From an uncultured Methanobrevibacter sp. (lineage in GTDB: Archaea > Methanobacteriota > Methanobacteria > Methanobacteriales > Methanobacteriaceae), in the NCBI RefSeq assembly GCF_902770715.1, contig NZ_CACXTS010000017.1:1-39640 (forward strand): DNA of 39,640 nucleotides, written 5' to 3'. The notes under the pieces are model-generated. The model was not told where the DNA came from and searched no databases. It was given only the letters and a program-made list of their open reading frames with translations. The first letter of the stretch is position 1, and every line of letters begins with the position of its first letter. This document shows, in pieces, positions 1 through 8,668 of the stretch. The translations under genes and the position numbers were made by a program.

Positions 1-350
1 ATTCCATCAATAGTATGGCCGTTACCGTTAATGGTTATGTCTTTATTAATGAAAACGCCTGTAGTGAGTTTGAAATCATCATTATACTGATAGTCTCTTG
101 TCAGATTAATAGTGCTTCCGTCACCGGCAAGAGTTATCTTTTTTTGCAAGGCAGTATAAGTTCCATCATCACTTGAATCTTGGGTTTCTTCTGTTAATAC
201 TGGATTTTCGTCGTTACTAATTACTTCTAAAGTGTCAATATCACTTTCATCACTGGCTATTGCTGTATCATTAACGTCACTGGCAAAAGCGCTTGAAACA
301 CTAAATAATATGCAAGTAATTAATAAGATTAACAATAACTTTTTTTTCAT
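1..350 (-). CDS. Adhesin-like surface protein, N-terminal part (cut by window edge)
   Basis: Reading the minus strand from the ATG at 348-350 gives an open frame to the window edge (116 codons). It begins with a classical signal peptide: a few lysines, a leucine/isoleucine-rich core, and a likely cleavage at SSAFA-SD. An acidic linker follows, then a segment with TINGNGHTID, the usual start of the parallel beta-helix repeats in Methanobrevibacter adhesin-like proteins. An RBS-like GGGGAT lies just upstream of the ATG. The protein should be secreted and displayed on the pseudomurein wall; the C-terminal repeats and anchor lie outside the window. Residues SDVNDTAIA right after the signal peptide recur in a short broken ORF at 36749-36871. 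The family call is from motif recognition. Confidence 0.85.
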   Translation of the reverse strand, partial: MKKKLLLILLITCILFSVSSAFASDVNDTAIASDESDIDTLEVISNDENPVLTEETQDSSDDGTYTALQKKITLAGDGSTINLTRDYQYNDDFKLTTGVFINKDITINGNGHTIDG

Positions 351-402
351 ATTTATCCCCATTTTTTATTTAAATAAAAAATTAGAAGTTAATTAATAAC
401 TT

Positions 403-2241
403 CTAAAATAATCCGCTTTCCTCCAATTTTTCTTCAAAGTATTTAGCAGGTCTGTCTGCTTTTTCTTTAATAGCAATTCCCACAATAACTGTTATAAGTC
501 CGATTGCTAGTAAAATTGCCAATGAAGGCCAATAATTTGACCAGACAACGCCCAGTTGCGCTTCCCGAATCAATTTAATTGCATAGGTCATTGGCATGTA
601 TGGATATAATGTTTGGAAAAATTGATGCATAATCTGAATTGGATAGATTCCTCCTGTCGCTGATATTTGAAGAACTAAAAGAATTACTGCAATTCCTTTT
701 CCAACTGTTCCTATTGCCGAAATTAGTGAATATATTAAAATCATGAACACTACCGATACCAGTATCGCCGAAAATATAAACAATGGATAATTTTCGATAT
801 GGACTCCTAAAAGATGAGCTCCGGTTATTGTTACGCAGGCTTGCAGTATGCTCATTATTATGTAGATTAATAATTTACCGAAATACATCTCAAACGGAGA
901 GTATTTGGTTCCGACACTTGACTTAGGTTCCATCATAACACAGGTAATCAATGCACCAACCCACATGGACAATACCAGATAGAATGGAGCTACGTTAGAT
1001 CCATAGTCAGGAACTGAAAATACTTCTTGCCTGTCTAATTTAACTGGTGAGAAGAAATAATCACCAAGCAGTGTTTCATTAATGCCAGTAATGGCTGCAA
1101 GTTGATCTGCTGATGCTCCAAGTGATCCTGCAGCAGTGAATAATGCCTGTGCAGCTGCATTTCCAAGTAACTCTGCACCGGCTGCAAGACTTAATGAACC
1201 TTCGGCCAATTGTACTGAACCGTCTGCTAGGGCACCTGCTCCTCCAGCGACTTGACTTGACCCTTCGGCCAATTGTACTGAACCGTCTGCTAGGTCACTA
1301 GCTCCTTGAGCGACTTGACTTGATCCTTCAGCTACCTTTCCGCTGCCTTTTGCAAGCTGAGAGCTACTGTTCACATACTCTTTAACAGGTCCTTCAGGAA
1401 TTAAGGATGGGTCTACTGCGGAGTCCAATTCTTCAGAACCTTGTTGTACTTGGCTAGCTCCTTGCTGAACCGCTTCTGAACCTTGTTTGACCTGGGTAGA
1501 ACCTTGTTTAACATCATCGGCACCCTGCTGGACCTGGCTTGCACCGTCTTTTACCTGGCTTGCACCATCTTCAACCTGGCCGACGCCTGACGCTACTTGA
1601 CCAGCACCTGAGGAAACCTGTGCAGCACCGGATTGAAGTTGCACTCCCCCACCGGCTAATTGGCTTGCACCTGCGGCAAGGCCTTCCTGCAATTCCCCAA
1701 GTTTTCCATATGCAGCAAGGTTAATGATTTGAATAATCTTTGCATTAAGTGTTGTATAAACAGTATTTGCACCGGTATCAGTCAATTTAGTAGCTACCGG
1801 ATTGGATTTTACGTTAACCACATATTCCAGCTCTGCCTGCTTTGGATCATCTGATGCAATCGAAACGATATTCTTACTCAGATTTTTGGGTATTACGATA
1901 CCGGCATAATAATCTCCATTATAAACTCCGTCCCGAAGTTCTTTTTCAGTGACGAATTTCCAATCAAATTTATCATTCTTCTTTAAATCTTTAACAAGCT
2001 CATTTCCAACATTTATCTTTTGATCTTCAAAAGTTGCACCCTTATCAAGGTTGGCAATTGCAAATTCAACGTTTCCTGTGTTTCCATAAGGGTCCCAACA
2101 TGCCTGTATATTTAAAAGAGCATAAAGGGAAGGAAGGATAATTATTGCAATCAGCACAATAGTTACGATAGGGTTTGAAAATGCTGCTTTAAAATCATTT
2201 TTCATTATCTCAGCAATATTTCCCAGTTTTTTGCTGCCCAC
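403..2241 (-). CDS. YhgE/Pip-type membrane protein with heptad-repeat ectodomain
   Basis: This 612-aa protein has the YhgE/Pip layout: one N-terminal membrane segment (about residues 24-45), a long external region, and five hydrophobic segments near the C-terminus (about 420-600) of ABC-2-permease type. Between about residues 190 and 365 it consists of seven-residue repeats such as ASQVQQG and SVQLAEG, expected to form a long coiled-coil or stalk. The family is linked to export or phage adsorption (Pip) in Gram-positive bacteria and to surface-protein secretion; its role in methanogens is not established. The start is GTG at 2239-2241, supported by GGAGTGAT upstream. It lies behind the adhesin-like gene on the same strand, so both concern the cell surface. 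Part of the repeat region is a recent 63-bp duplication. Confidence 0.85.
   Translation of the reverse strand: MGSKKLGNIAEIMKNDFKAAFSNPIVTIVLIAIIILPSLYALLNIQACWDPYGNTGNVEFAIANLDKGATFEDQKINVGNELVKDLKKNDKFDWKFVTEKELRDGVYNGDYYAGIVIPKNLSKNIVSIASDDPKQAELEYVVNVKSNPVATKLTDTGANTVYTTLNAKIIQIINLAAYGKLGELQEGLAAGASQLAGGGVQLQSGAAQVSSGAGQVASGVGQVEDGASQVKDGASQVQQGADDVKQGSTQVKQGSEAVQQGASQVQQGSEELDSAVDPSLIPEGPVKEYVNSSSQLAKGSGKVAEGSSQVAQGASDLADGSVQLAEGSSQVAGGAGALADGSVQLAEGSLSLAAGAELLGNAAAQALFTAAGSLGASADQLAAITGINETLLGDYFFSPVKLDRQEVFSVPDYGSNVAPFYLVLSMWVGALITCVMMEPKSSVGTKYSPFEMYFGKLLIYIIMSILQACVTITGAHLLGVHIENYPLFIFSAILVSVVFMILIYSLISAIGTVGKGIAVILLVLQISATGGIYPIQIMHQFFQTLYPYMPMTYAIKLIREAQLGVVWSNYWPSLAILLAIGLITVIVGIAIKEKADRPAKYFEEKLEESGLF
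1201..1326 (-). repeat. 63-bp tandem duplication inside the YhgE-type gene
   Basis: Bases 1201-1263 and 1264-1326 are adjacent copies matching at about 57 of 63 positions by eye, including an uninterrupted block of about 31 bases at the start of each. The unit is 21 codons, i.e. three heptads, so gain or loss of a copy would change stalk length without breaking the frame. Confidence 0.85.
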
Positions 2242-2699
2242 TTTATCACTCCATGGTTAAATTTATAATAACAGTAACACAAAGTCTTTAAAGCCATATT
2301 GCCTTAAGCATGATTTCTTACATGAAATATTGGAATAAACATAACTGGCAATCCCTTGAATGTTAAAAAAGATGTATCTAGGTTGGTCCAATCGTTTAAT
2401 CCGACGAGAGGCAAAAACTCTTCCAACATTAAATCACTATAATATAAGTATTTATATTAAAAAGTTTATAAAAAACTTTCTATAATATTTTAAAATCGTT
2501 CAGAGGAAATTAAATAAATGTATAAATAATATTTCAATTTTAATGAAGTTGTATAATTGCTGCCTGTTATTTTATATATTTGTGTGGTGATTTTAACAAA
2601 ATGATTAATATTTTTTACATTTCATATTCTTGCGATAATATTTTAATATCTTGAACTACCATATATAATATTGTATTAATGATATTTTGAGGAAAAATA
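2242..2699. other. Divergent intergenic region, YhgE-type gene / iorA
   Basis: No gene was found in these 458 bases. On the plus side, CATATATAATA near 2659-2669 is a plausible TATA box for iorA, about 35 bases before its ATG. On the minus side, the AATATAAATAC-like sequence around 2450 could drive the YhgE-type gene, giving a leader of roughly 190 bases. This leader includes a less AT-rich stretch at 2382-2427. On the minus strand it can fold as a closing stem GTTGG/CCAAC around two small hairpins (AGAG/CTCT and CGT/ACG). An imperfect repeat AAAGTTT-N5-AAACTTT lies at 2461-2479. All regulatory calls are inference. Confidence 0.4.
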
Positions 2700-4592
2700 A
2701 TGAATTTAAAAGAATTAGTCACAGGAGTATCTGGTGAAAAACAATTTTTGCTAGGTAATGAAGCTGCCGTTAGGGGAGTTATAGAAGCAGGCGTTTCTAT
2801 TGCAGCTACATATCCCGGAACTCCTTCATCAGAAATTGGAAATGTGTTATCAGTGTTGGCCAAGGATGCCAATATCTATTTTGAATTTTCCACTAATGAA
2901 AAAGTCGCAATGGAGGTTGCAGCCACTGCAGCCGCATCAGGCCTTAGGTCATTTACATTCATGAAGCATGTGGGTATGAACGTTGCAGCTGATTCATTCA
3001 TGACCACTGCATATTCAGGGGTCAATGGAGGAATGGTTATTTTATCAGCTGATGATCCATCACTTTTTTCATCTCAAAATGAGCAAGATACCCGTAATTA
3101 TGCAAGATTGTCAAATGTACCTATTCTAGAGCCATCAAATTGTCAAGAAGTAAAGGACATGGTCAAATATGCATTTGATTTATCCGAACAATTCAATATA
3201 CCTGTAATTGTTAGAACAACCACTCGCGTATCCCATATGAGGGGTGTTGTCGAATTCGGCGATATCAAAGACAATTCATCCAATAATGATAACCACTGGA
3301 AGAGAGGTCACTTCAACAAGGACCCGTCAAAATATGTTCCTGTTCCGGCATTTGCGGGAGATATGCACATCAGGCTTTGGGATAAAGTTCATAAGATTGA
3401 AGAAGTATCCAACAAAAGCGATTTTAATGCAGAAGTGAACTTTACAGAAGATAAAAAATATGGTTTGATTGCTTCAAGCAGCGCTTATAATTATGCTCAT
3501 GACATTGTCAAATTCAATAATCTGAATGTCAATATTTTAAAATTAGGTTTTTCATATCCTTTCCCACAGGAAAAGGTTGTTGAATTCCTAAATGATTTGG
3601 ATGAAGTATTCATTGTAGAGGAAGTTGATCCGATTATTGAAAGAGATACCTTAGCTTGCATCGGCGCTAACAGTCTCAATGTTCAAGTTCACGGTAAATT
3701 AGATGGAACTTTCCCTCTCTATCATGAATTCAATTCAGATATTGTTGCCGACGGATTAAATAAAGTCTTTAACTTTAAAGATACTGAATCAGTTGAATTT
3801 TCACAAAGTTTGGAAAAATTAAGCGAAGATATTCCATCCCGTGCTCCTGTTTTGTGTGCAGGATGTCCTCATAGGGCAATGTATTACGGAATTAATATTG
3901 CAATAGATGAGTTGGGCATGAAGCCGGAAGACGTAATATTCGCTTCAGATATTGGATGTTACACTTTAGGTATCAATCCGCCTTACAATGCAGCTGATTA
4001 CTTGTTGTCCATGGGTTCCAGTGTAGGGGACGGTTGCGGATTTTCAGTTTCAACAGACCAAAAGGTAGCAAGCTTCATTGGTGATTCTACATTTTTCCAT
4101 AGTGGTGTTTCCCCATTAATCAATGCCGTTCACAACAAGCATAACTTTGTTTTGACTGTTTTGGACAATAGGATTACAGCAATGACCGGAGGCCAGCCAA
4201 ACCCAGGAATTCCTGTTGACGGAATGGGGGATGAAGCTCCTGAAGTATCCATCCGTAAATTGGCTTTGGCATGTGGTTGTGATTATGTACGTGTAATCAA
4301 TCCATTCAACTTGGATCAGGTTGTCAAGACTTATAAAGAGGCATTTGAAAGAAATGATACTGCAGTAATTATATCAAAAGCTCCTTGTACATTAATCAAA
4401 GGTTTAACTAAAAAACCTCCTGTTGAATTCATTGAAGGTAATTGTAATAATTGTGATAAATGTGTAAGCGCCCTTGCTTGTCCGGCCATTTCAAAAGTCA
4501 ATGGAAAAATCACAATTGACAAATCCCAATGTGACGGATGCAATGTCTGTATTCAAGTTTGTAAATATGGTGCTTTAGAGGCAGGTAGGTGA
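2700..4592 (+). CDS. iorA: Indolepyruvate ferredoxin oxidoreductase, alpha subunit
   Basis: IorA (630 aa, normal length) is the catalytic subunit of the archaeal enzyme interconverting aryl pyruvates and aryl-acetyl-CoA with ferredoxin. The N-terminal pyrimidine-type domain has YPGTPSSEIG. The C-terminal half has the thiamine diphosphate domain with CAGCPHR, SDIGCYTLG and GDSTFFHSG. Two ferredoxin-type 4Fe-4S motifs close the protein (CNNCDKC...CP and CDGCNVCIQVC). The ATG at 2700 follows GAGG with good spacing. iorB starts 4 bases after the stop, so the two subunits are co-transcribed. With paaK nearby, the likely direction in a methanogen is reductive carboxylation of aryl-acetyl-CoA to make aromatic amino acids from scavenged aryl acids, as known for Methanococcus; the direction here is inference. 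Confidence 0.97.
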   Translation: MNLKELVTGVSGEKQFLLGNEAAVRGVIEAGVSIAATYPGTPSSEIGNVLSVLAKDANIYFEFSTNEKVAMEVAATAAASGLRSFTFMKHVGMNVAADSFMTTAYSGVNGGMVILSADDPSLFSSQNEQDTRNYARLSNVPILEPSNCQEVKDMVKYAFDLSEQFNIPVIVRTTTRVSHMRGVVEFGDIKDNSSNNDNHWKRGHFNKDPSKYVPVPAFAGDMHIRLWDKVHKIEEVSNKSDFNAEVNFTEDKKYGLIASSSAYNYAHDIVKFNNLNVNILKLGFSYPFPQEKVVEFLNDLDEVFIVEEVDPIIERDTLACIGANSLNVQVHGKLDGTFPLYHEFNSDIVADGLNKVFNFKDTESVEFSQSLEKLSEDIPSRAPVLCAGCPHRAMYYGINIAIDELGMKPEDVIFASDIGCYTLGINPPYNAADYLLSMGSSVGDGCGFSVSTDQKVASFIGDSTFFHSGVSPLINAVHNKHNFVLTVLDNRITAMTGGQPNPGIPVDGMGDEAPEVSIRKLALACGCDYVRVINPFNLDQVVKTYKEAFERNDTAVIISKAPCTLIKGLTKKPPVEFIEGNCNNCDKCVSALACPAISKVNGKITIDKSQCDGCNVCIQVCKYGALEAGR

Positions 4593-4596
4593 GAAA

Positions 4597-5181
4597 ATGG
4601 ATAATCAGTATAGTATTTATATTTGTGGTGTTGGAGGTCAAGGAATTATCAAAACCTCAACAATAATCGGCGAAGCCGCAATGAACCAGGGTTTGGATGT
4701 AGTGATGAGTGAAATTCACGGCATGTCTCAAAGGGGAGGATCCGTTTCAACCGAATTAAAGATTGGAGGGTTCAATTCATCAATCATTCCTAAACAAGGT
4801 GCGGACATGCTGCTTTCATTTGAACCTATTGAAACCGTTAGAGGATTGGATAAAGTAAACAGCGAAACAAAAATTGTTTATAATACTCAGCCTATTATTC
4901 CATCTTCAACCAATAAGCCGTATCCTAGTGTTGACAGTATCACTAAGACACTAAAAGAGAATTTTAAGCATGTGCTTCCTGTCGATGGAACTCAATTGGC
5001 TATTGAAGCTGGAAGCGTTTTATCATTAAACATGGTTCTTTTAGGTGCTGTTACAGCAGATGATAAATTCCCTCTTACTAAAGAATCTGTCATTGAGGCT
5101 ATGAAAAATAATTTAAAACCTAAATTCCATGAAATGAATATAAAAGCTATTGAAAGTGGATATAAATCAATCAAAGGTTAA
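4597..5181 (+). CDS. iorB: Indolepyruvate ferredoxin oxidoreductase, beta subunit
   Basis: IorB (194 aa) is the gamma-type domain subunit that pairs with IorA in the cytoplasm. The N-terminus shows YICGVGGQGIIKTSTIIGEAA, broken here only by family variation, and SEIHGMSQRGGSV, both hallmarks of 2-oxoacid:ferredoxin oxidoreductase gamma/beta subunits. It begins 4 bases after the iorA stop; the RBS GGTGAG overlaps the iorA end. Length and motifs are normal and nothing looks damaged. Confidence 0.97.
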   Translation: MDNQYSIYICGVGGQGIIKTSTIIGEAAMNQGLDVVMSEIHGMSQRGGSVSTELKIGGFNSSIIPKQGADMLLSFEPIETVRGLDKVNSETKIVYNTQPIIPSSTNKPYPSVDSITKTLKENFKHVLPVDGTQLAIEAGSVLSLNMVLLGAVTADDKFPLTKESVIEAMKNNLKPKFHEMNIKAIESGYKSIKG

Positions 5182-5236
5182 TGTTAAATACTATTTAAAA
5201 TATACATTTAAAACAGATATTGGAAGTTGTGGTATT

Positions 5237-5515
5237 ATGGCTTATAAAATTGACAATGCTATTATAAAAAAAGATAGGGATGGAAAAATAACATTAATTG
5301 ATCCAGAAAATGTTTTTGGTGATGAGGATGCATTCATTGCAGTAAAAAGCGATGATTTAATAACTATTCAGCTTTTAATCAATGCTATATTAAAAAATGA
5401 TTTTAAGAGCTGGAGAGAATTAGGTGCCATTCCTGAAAATGAACCAATTAAAAGCCTATTTGTCCGCTTAGGTTATTCAAGAGAAGATATAGCTGAAATG
5501 TTAAAAGGATTCTAG
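5237..5515 (+). CDS. Hypothetical protein, 92 aa
   Basis: I do not recognise this small soluble protein. The frame is open further upstream, but the upstream part overlaps iorB; the ATG at 5237, preceded by GGAAGTTGTGG, is the more likely start. It has a beta-rich N-terminal half (IIKKDRDGKITLIDP, acidic) and a helical C-terminal half ending in RLGYSREDIAEMLKGF, which resembles a small helix-turn-helix or CUE-like bundle. No membrane segments or metal motifs are visible. A TATA-like run at about 5190-5205 suggests it may also have its own promoter. Codon use matches its neighbours. Confidence 0.7.
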   Translation: MAYKIDNAIIKKDRDGKITLIDPENVFGDEDAFIAVKSDDLITIQLLINAILKNDFKSWRELGAIPENEPIKSLFVRLGYSREDIAEMLKGF

Positions 5516-5700
5516 CTATTTTTTCTTTACTTATTTTTTTTAATTTTTATCAAATTGCTTTTCATTTGCTTTATTGCTTTTATTTTGAAATATTTACTTG
5601 AAAAAACCAAATTATTTAAGTTTATATGCTTTGATTTGAATATAAAAGTTTGTATAGTCGTTTTTTAATATATTTATCTATAAACTTGGAGGTTCTTTTC

Positions 5701-6567
5701 ATGGCTGAATTTCAAGAAGATATGTTATTTAAAAACGTTTCTGATGTAGATGCCAACATTCTTTTAGAGATTATGGGTAAAAAATCTAAAAGAACTAAGG
5801 TTTGGACTAAAGAATTAAGGCATATTGACCCCACTTTTTATAAACCGGATTTGATTTTAGATTTGGACAATGAAAATTTGATTATTGAATTTCAAAGTAC
5901 TGAAGTGAATGATGAATTTTCAAGAAGAGCGCATTCTTATGTTGCTATTACCGATCAAAACAAGAAAAACGATAAAGAAGTAAATTTGTCTGTATTAAGT
6001 ACTGCTGAAGATTCTAAGATAATTGAATATAAATACAATAGATTAAATGTATTTAAATATGAAGTAGAAGGGTTAAATAATCTTAATGGTGAAGAAATTA
6101 TAAATAATGTTAAAAATAAACTAAAAAATAATGAAATTCCTAATGGCAAAGATATAATATTGTTGTCTTTAGTTCCATTAAGTAATAAAGGAAAAAACAT
6201 AGTTGATTATATTTATAGGGTCATAAGGATTCTTTTCAAATTAAAAAATTTAACTATATCTCAAAAAGATTTAGCATTTGGTATAATGTGGTTAACAACG
6301 GATAAATTTGTTAATGATTCATTGGAAAGAAATATTATCTGTGATTTGTTGGGTGGTAGAATGAGTTTAATTCATGAATATGGTGAAAACAAATACAAAG
6401 AAGGTAAAGATGAAGGTATTGAACAAGGTATTGAGCAAGGTATTGAGCAAGGTACCGAACAAATTATTTTAGATTTGTTAAAATCTGGCGAAAAACCAGA
6501 AGAGATTGCTCAAAAAACTTCCATATCTTTAGAAAAAATCATTGAAATCAAGGAAAAGTACTTGTAA
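5701..6567 (+). CDS. Rpn-family PD-(D/E)XK nuclease / putative transposase-like protein
   Basis: The ATG at 5701 is chosen over the upstream in-frame start because GGAGGT lies 10-15 bases before it. The 288-aa protein has the Rpn/PDDEXK-transposase core: a PDLILDLDNENLIIEFQS segment (about residues 40-60) gives the acidic residue and the E-x-Q variant of the nuclease motif. The C-terminal tail carries GIEQ repeats followed by a short helical domain (LLKSGEKPEEIAQKTSISLEKI), the typical ending of this family. In bacteria Rpn proteins are DNases linked to recombination and phage defence. It is an isolated gene, convergent with the ACT gene, so an accessory role is likely. An internal start at 6361 could produce the tail alone. 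Confidence 0.8.
   Translation: MAEFQEDMLFKNVSDVDANILLEIMGKKSKRTKVWTKELRHIDPTFYKPDLILDLDNENLIIEFQSTEVNDEFSRRAHSYVAITDQNKKNDKEVNLSVLSTAEDSKIIEYKYNRLNVFKYEVEGLNNLNGEEIINNVKNKLKNNEIPNGKDIILLSLVPLSNKGKNIVDYIYRVIRILFKLKNLTISQKDLAFGIMWLTTDKFVNDSLERNIICDLLGGRMSLIHEYGENKYKEGKDEGIEQGIEQGIEQGTEQIILDLLKSGEKPEEIAQKTSISLEKIIEIKEKYL
6361..6567 (+). CDS. Possible internal gene: C-terminal 68 aa of the Rpn protein
   Basis: An in-frame ATG at 6361 is preceded by GGGTGGT, which could bind ribosomes inside the Rpn gene. The product would be the GIEQ-repeat tail plus the final helical domain, without the nuclease. For E. coli rpn genes, in-frame internal translation giving a small protein that restrains the full-length toxin has been reported. 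Whether it happens here is inference. Confidence 0.35.
   Translation: MSLIHEYGENKYKEGKDEGIEQGIEQGIEQGTEQIILDLLKSGEKPEEIAQKTSISLEKIIEIKEKYL
6415..6462 (+). repeat. Four 12-bp repeats coding GIEQ
   Basis: Four consecutive units (GGTATTGAACAA, GGTATTGAGCAA twice, GGTACCGAACAA) lie in frame in the Rpn gene. The unit is a multiple of three, so slippage would change tail length and not the frame. Confidence 0.9.
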
Positions 6568-6670
6568 ATCATATTTCATTATTTTCTATTTTTTTTTTAT
6601 CTTGAAAAGTTTCTTGTAATCCAAAAAAATAGATGAGAAAAAATAGTTAAATTAAATTAAAAAAATAGAG

Positions 6671-6694
6671 TAGAAAAGAATATGATCTTTTCTA
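6671..6694 (-). terminator. Hairpin overlapping the ACT-gene stop, followed by T-run on minus strand
   Basis: TAGAAAAGA (6671-6679) and TCTTTTCTA (6686-6694) form a perfect 9-bp stem with a 6-base loop. On the minus strand it is followed by a T-rich run, so it probably ends the paaK-ACT transcript. The stop codon of the ACT gene lies inside the stem. Confidence 0.6.
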
Positions 6695-7123
6695 TAATTC
6701 TTTAATGTCGTTTTCATCTAAAATTCTAACATTGCTTTCTTTAAGTGCTTCGATAGCTTTTTCCATGTTTTCCAATCTCATAACTACAATAGCTTCATCG
6801 GTTTTGCTGCTAACGAATGCATATAAGTATTCTAGGTTAATGCCTTTTTCATCGAATACTGATAATGTTGAATTCAATCCATTAGGTTCATCAGGAACAG
6901 CTAGAATAATCACTTCATTTTCCTTTACAATAAAACCGTCTTTTTCAAGAGCTTCTATTGCTTTTTCATTATCAGAAACGATTAATCTTAAAATTCCATA
7001 TTTGCTGGTGTCAGCTATTGAAAGAGCACGGATATTGATGTTTGACCTGCCTAATGTATCAATAGCTTTTTTAATTCTTCCTTCCTTGTTTTCTACGAAA
7101 ATTGAAATCTGTTTGACTGACAT
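6692..7123 (-). CDS. Tandem ACT-domain protein (paaK partner)
   Basis: The start is the ATG at 7121-7123, behind GAGAGGTAA; the longer open frame overlaps paaK and has no good start signal. The 143-aa protein is two ACT domains: residues 2-70 (SVKQISIFVENKEGRI...) and 72-143 (ILAVPDEPNGLNSTLSVF...). ACT domains bind small ligands, often amino acids. It starts 4 bases after paaK, and this paaK-ACT pair is a widespread archaeal arrangement. The inferred role is sensing an aromatic amino acid and tuning the aryl-CoA ligase or IorAB. The stop lies in a terminator hairpin. Confidence 0.9.
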   Translation of the reverse strand: MSVKQISIFVENKEGRIKKAIDTLGRSNINIRALSIADTSKYGILRLIVSDNEKAIEALEKDGFIVKENEVIILAVPDEPNGLNSTLSVFDEKGINLEYLYAFVSSKTDEAIVVMRLENMEKAIEALKESNVRILDENDIKEL

Positions 7124-7127
7124 GTTA

Positions 7128-8432
7128 TTACCTCTCAAAATCCCTTTCATCGATTACGCGAACAGCTTTACCTTCACTTCTTGGAAGTGTTTCCGGTTCA
7201 CAAATAGTTACGTCTACCCTAATTCCTGTCTCAGATCTGATTGAAGCTTGGATTTGTTTTTCAACTTTTTCCATTTCCTTCATTTCATCGAAGAACAGTT
7301 CTTTTGAAGCTTCTACTTTAACTTCCACTTCATCTAAAATGTCAGGTCTGGTTACATGGATTAGGTAGTTAGGGCTTGCTCCACTAACTTTGAGCAATGC
7401 CTTTTCAATTTGTGATGGGAATACCATAACACCCTTGATTTTCAGCATGTCATCGCTTCTTCCTGTGATTCTGTTCATTCTGATGGTTGTTCTTCCACAT
7501 TCACATTTTTCACTGATGAGTGAAGTCAGGTCTTTTGTTCTAAATCTTAAAATAGGCATTCCGGTTTTGGTCAATGAGGTCAGTACAAGTTCCCCTTTTT
7601 CGCCGTAGTCTAGGGTTTCACCTGTTTCAGGGTTGATGATTTCAGGGTAGAAGTGATCGTCCTGTATGTGCATTCCATTCTGTTCATCGCATTCCTGTGC
7701 AACACCCGGGCCCATGACTTCTGTTAAACCATAGATGTTGTGGGTTTTGATTCCAAGGGATGTTTCTATTCTTTTTCTCATTTCGCTGGTCCACATTTCC
7801 GCTCCGTGGATTCCTGCTTTTAGATTAATGTCTTCAAGTGGAATTCCTGCTTTTTCCCTGGATTCTCCAAGATACATCGCATAGGAAGGAGTACAGGTCA
7901 AGATATCGCTCTGGAAGTCTACCATTGTGTCAAGCTGTCTTTGGGTATTTCCTGCAGAAATCGGGATTGTGATTGCACCCATCTTGTTTCCTCCGTGGTG
8001 GATACCGAATCCTCCGGTAAAAAGACCGTATCCGTATGCATTTTGGATGATGTAGTCTTTTTCAGCACCGGCCATCTTAAGCCCACGTGCAATGCATTCT
8101 CCCCAAATTTCCAAGTCATTTTGGGTGTATGCAGTTACGGTTGGTTTTCCGGTGGTTCCTGAGGAAGCGTGGATTTCCACAATTTCATCACGAGGAACAG
8201 CGAGCAATCCTAATGGATATGCTTCTCTCAAGTCGCTTTTTGTTGTAAATGGTATCTTTTCAATGTCTTTCAATGTTTTAATGTCTTCAGGCTTTAATCC
8301 AATTTCATCAAAACGTTTTTTGTAAAACTCAATATTCTCATATGCTAGCTTTACGGTTTCCTGCAGCCTTTTGAGCTGCAGCTTTTCTTTCTCTTCTTTG
8401 CCCATACATTCGGCTTCTTCATTCCAAAACAT
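7128..8432 (-). CDS. paaK: Phenylacetate-CoA ligase family protein (aryl-acid AMP-forming ligase)
   Basis: This 434-aa protein is of normal PaaK length. It shows the ATP-binding loop SSGTTGKPT near residue 90, the adenylation motif [10 protein letters not shown], and the C-terminal region with the hinge [12 protein letters not shown]. It activates an aryl acetate (phenyl-, indole- or hydroxyphenylacetate) to its CoA thioester through an AMP intermediate. The product is the substrate for IorAB when that enzyme runs in the carboxylating direction. It leads the paaK-ACT operon; the ATG at 8430-8432 has GGGATAA upstream. The promoter is shared divergently with the symporter gene, across a region with a strong palindrome. 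The exact aryl substrate cannot be read from the sequence. Confidence 0.94.
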   Translation of the reverse strand: MFWNEEAECMGKEEKEKLQLKRLQETVKLAYENIEFYKKRFDEIGLKPEDIKTLKDIEKIPFTTKSDLREAYPLGLLAVPRDEIVEIHASSGTTGKPTVTAYTQNDLEIWGECIARGLKMAGAEKDYIIQNAYGYGLFTGGFGIHHGGNKMGAITIPISAGNTQRQLDTMVDFQSDILTCTPSYAMYLGESREKAGIPLEDINLKAGIHGAEMWTSEMRKRIETSLGIKTHNIYGLTEVMGPGVAQECDEQNGMHIQDDHFYPEIINPETGETLDYGEKGELVLTSLTKTGMPILRFRTKDLTSLISEKCECGRTTIRMNRITGRSDDMLKIKGVMVFPSQIEKALLKVSGASPNYLIHVTRPDILDEVEVKVEASKELFFDEMKEMEKVEKQIQASIRSETGIRVDVTICEPETLPRSEGKAVRVIDERDFER

Positions 8433-8560
8433 TTTATCCCTATTCTAATTTTTATAGATATGTTTAATTATTAATTTTACTTAATATATAATTATGCAAT
8501 TTTGTTTAGGTATTTTTGGTATACTGTACAAATTGTATTAAATCAATATATAAATGAGTA

Positions 8561-8584
8561 TTAATGTACATAAATGTACATTAA
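8561..8584. promoter_or_regulatory. Operator-like palindrome between paaK and the symporter gene
   Basis: TTAATGTACAT, two bases (AA), then ATGTACATTAA make a perfect 11-bp inverted repeat. A further TGTACA stands at 8525-8530. TATA-like sequences lie on both sides: ATATATAAAT at 8547-8556 just before it, and TATTTATATATG at about 8600-8612. The site is well placed to bind a dimeric regulator controlling the symporter gene, and possibly paaK on the other strand. The regulator is unknown. Confidence 0.65.
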
Positions 8585-8668
8585 TGTATCTTTATGCTAA
8601 TATTTATATATGTATTTATACTATATATATTGATTGTATAATTCTTTTATATTTAGAGGTAATTATTT

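Noticed and set aside
1539..1854. Two plus-strand ORFs opposite the YhgE-type gene
   Set aside because: They are antisense to the repeat region, and their Leu/His/Arg-rich products only mirror its repeated codons; no ribosome sites.
2340..2440. Possible tRNA or tRNA fragment in the less AT-rich stretch before iorA
   Set aside because: No acceptor stem, no GTTCRANTC T-arm and no anticodon arm could be formed.
6415..6462. Short regular repeats as a CRISPR-like array
   Set aside because: The units are contiguous 12-mers coding GIEQ inside a gene, without spacers.
5701..6567. Insertion sequence transposase
   Set aside because: Although the family name includes transposase, no terminal inverted repeats or target duplications were seen around the gene.
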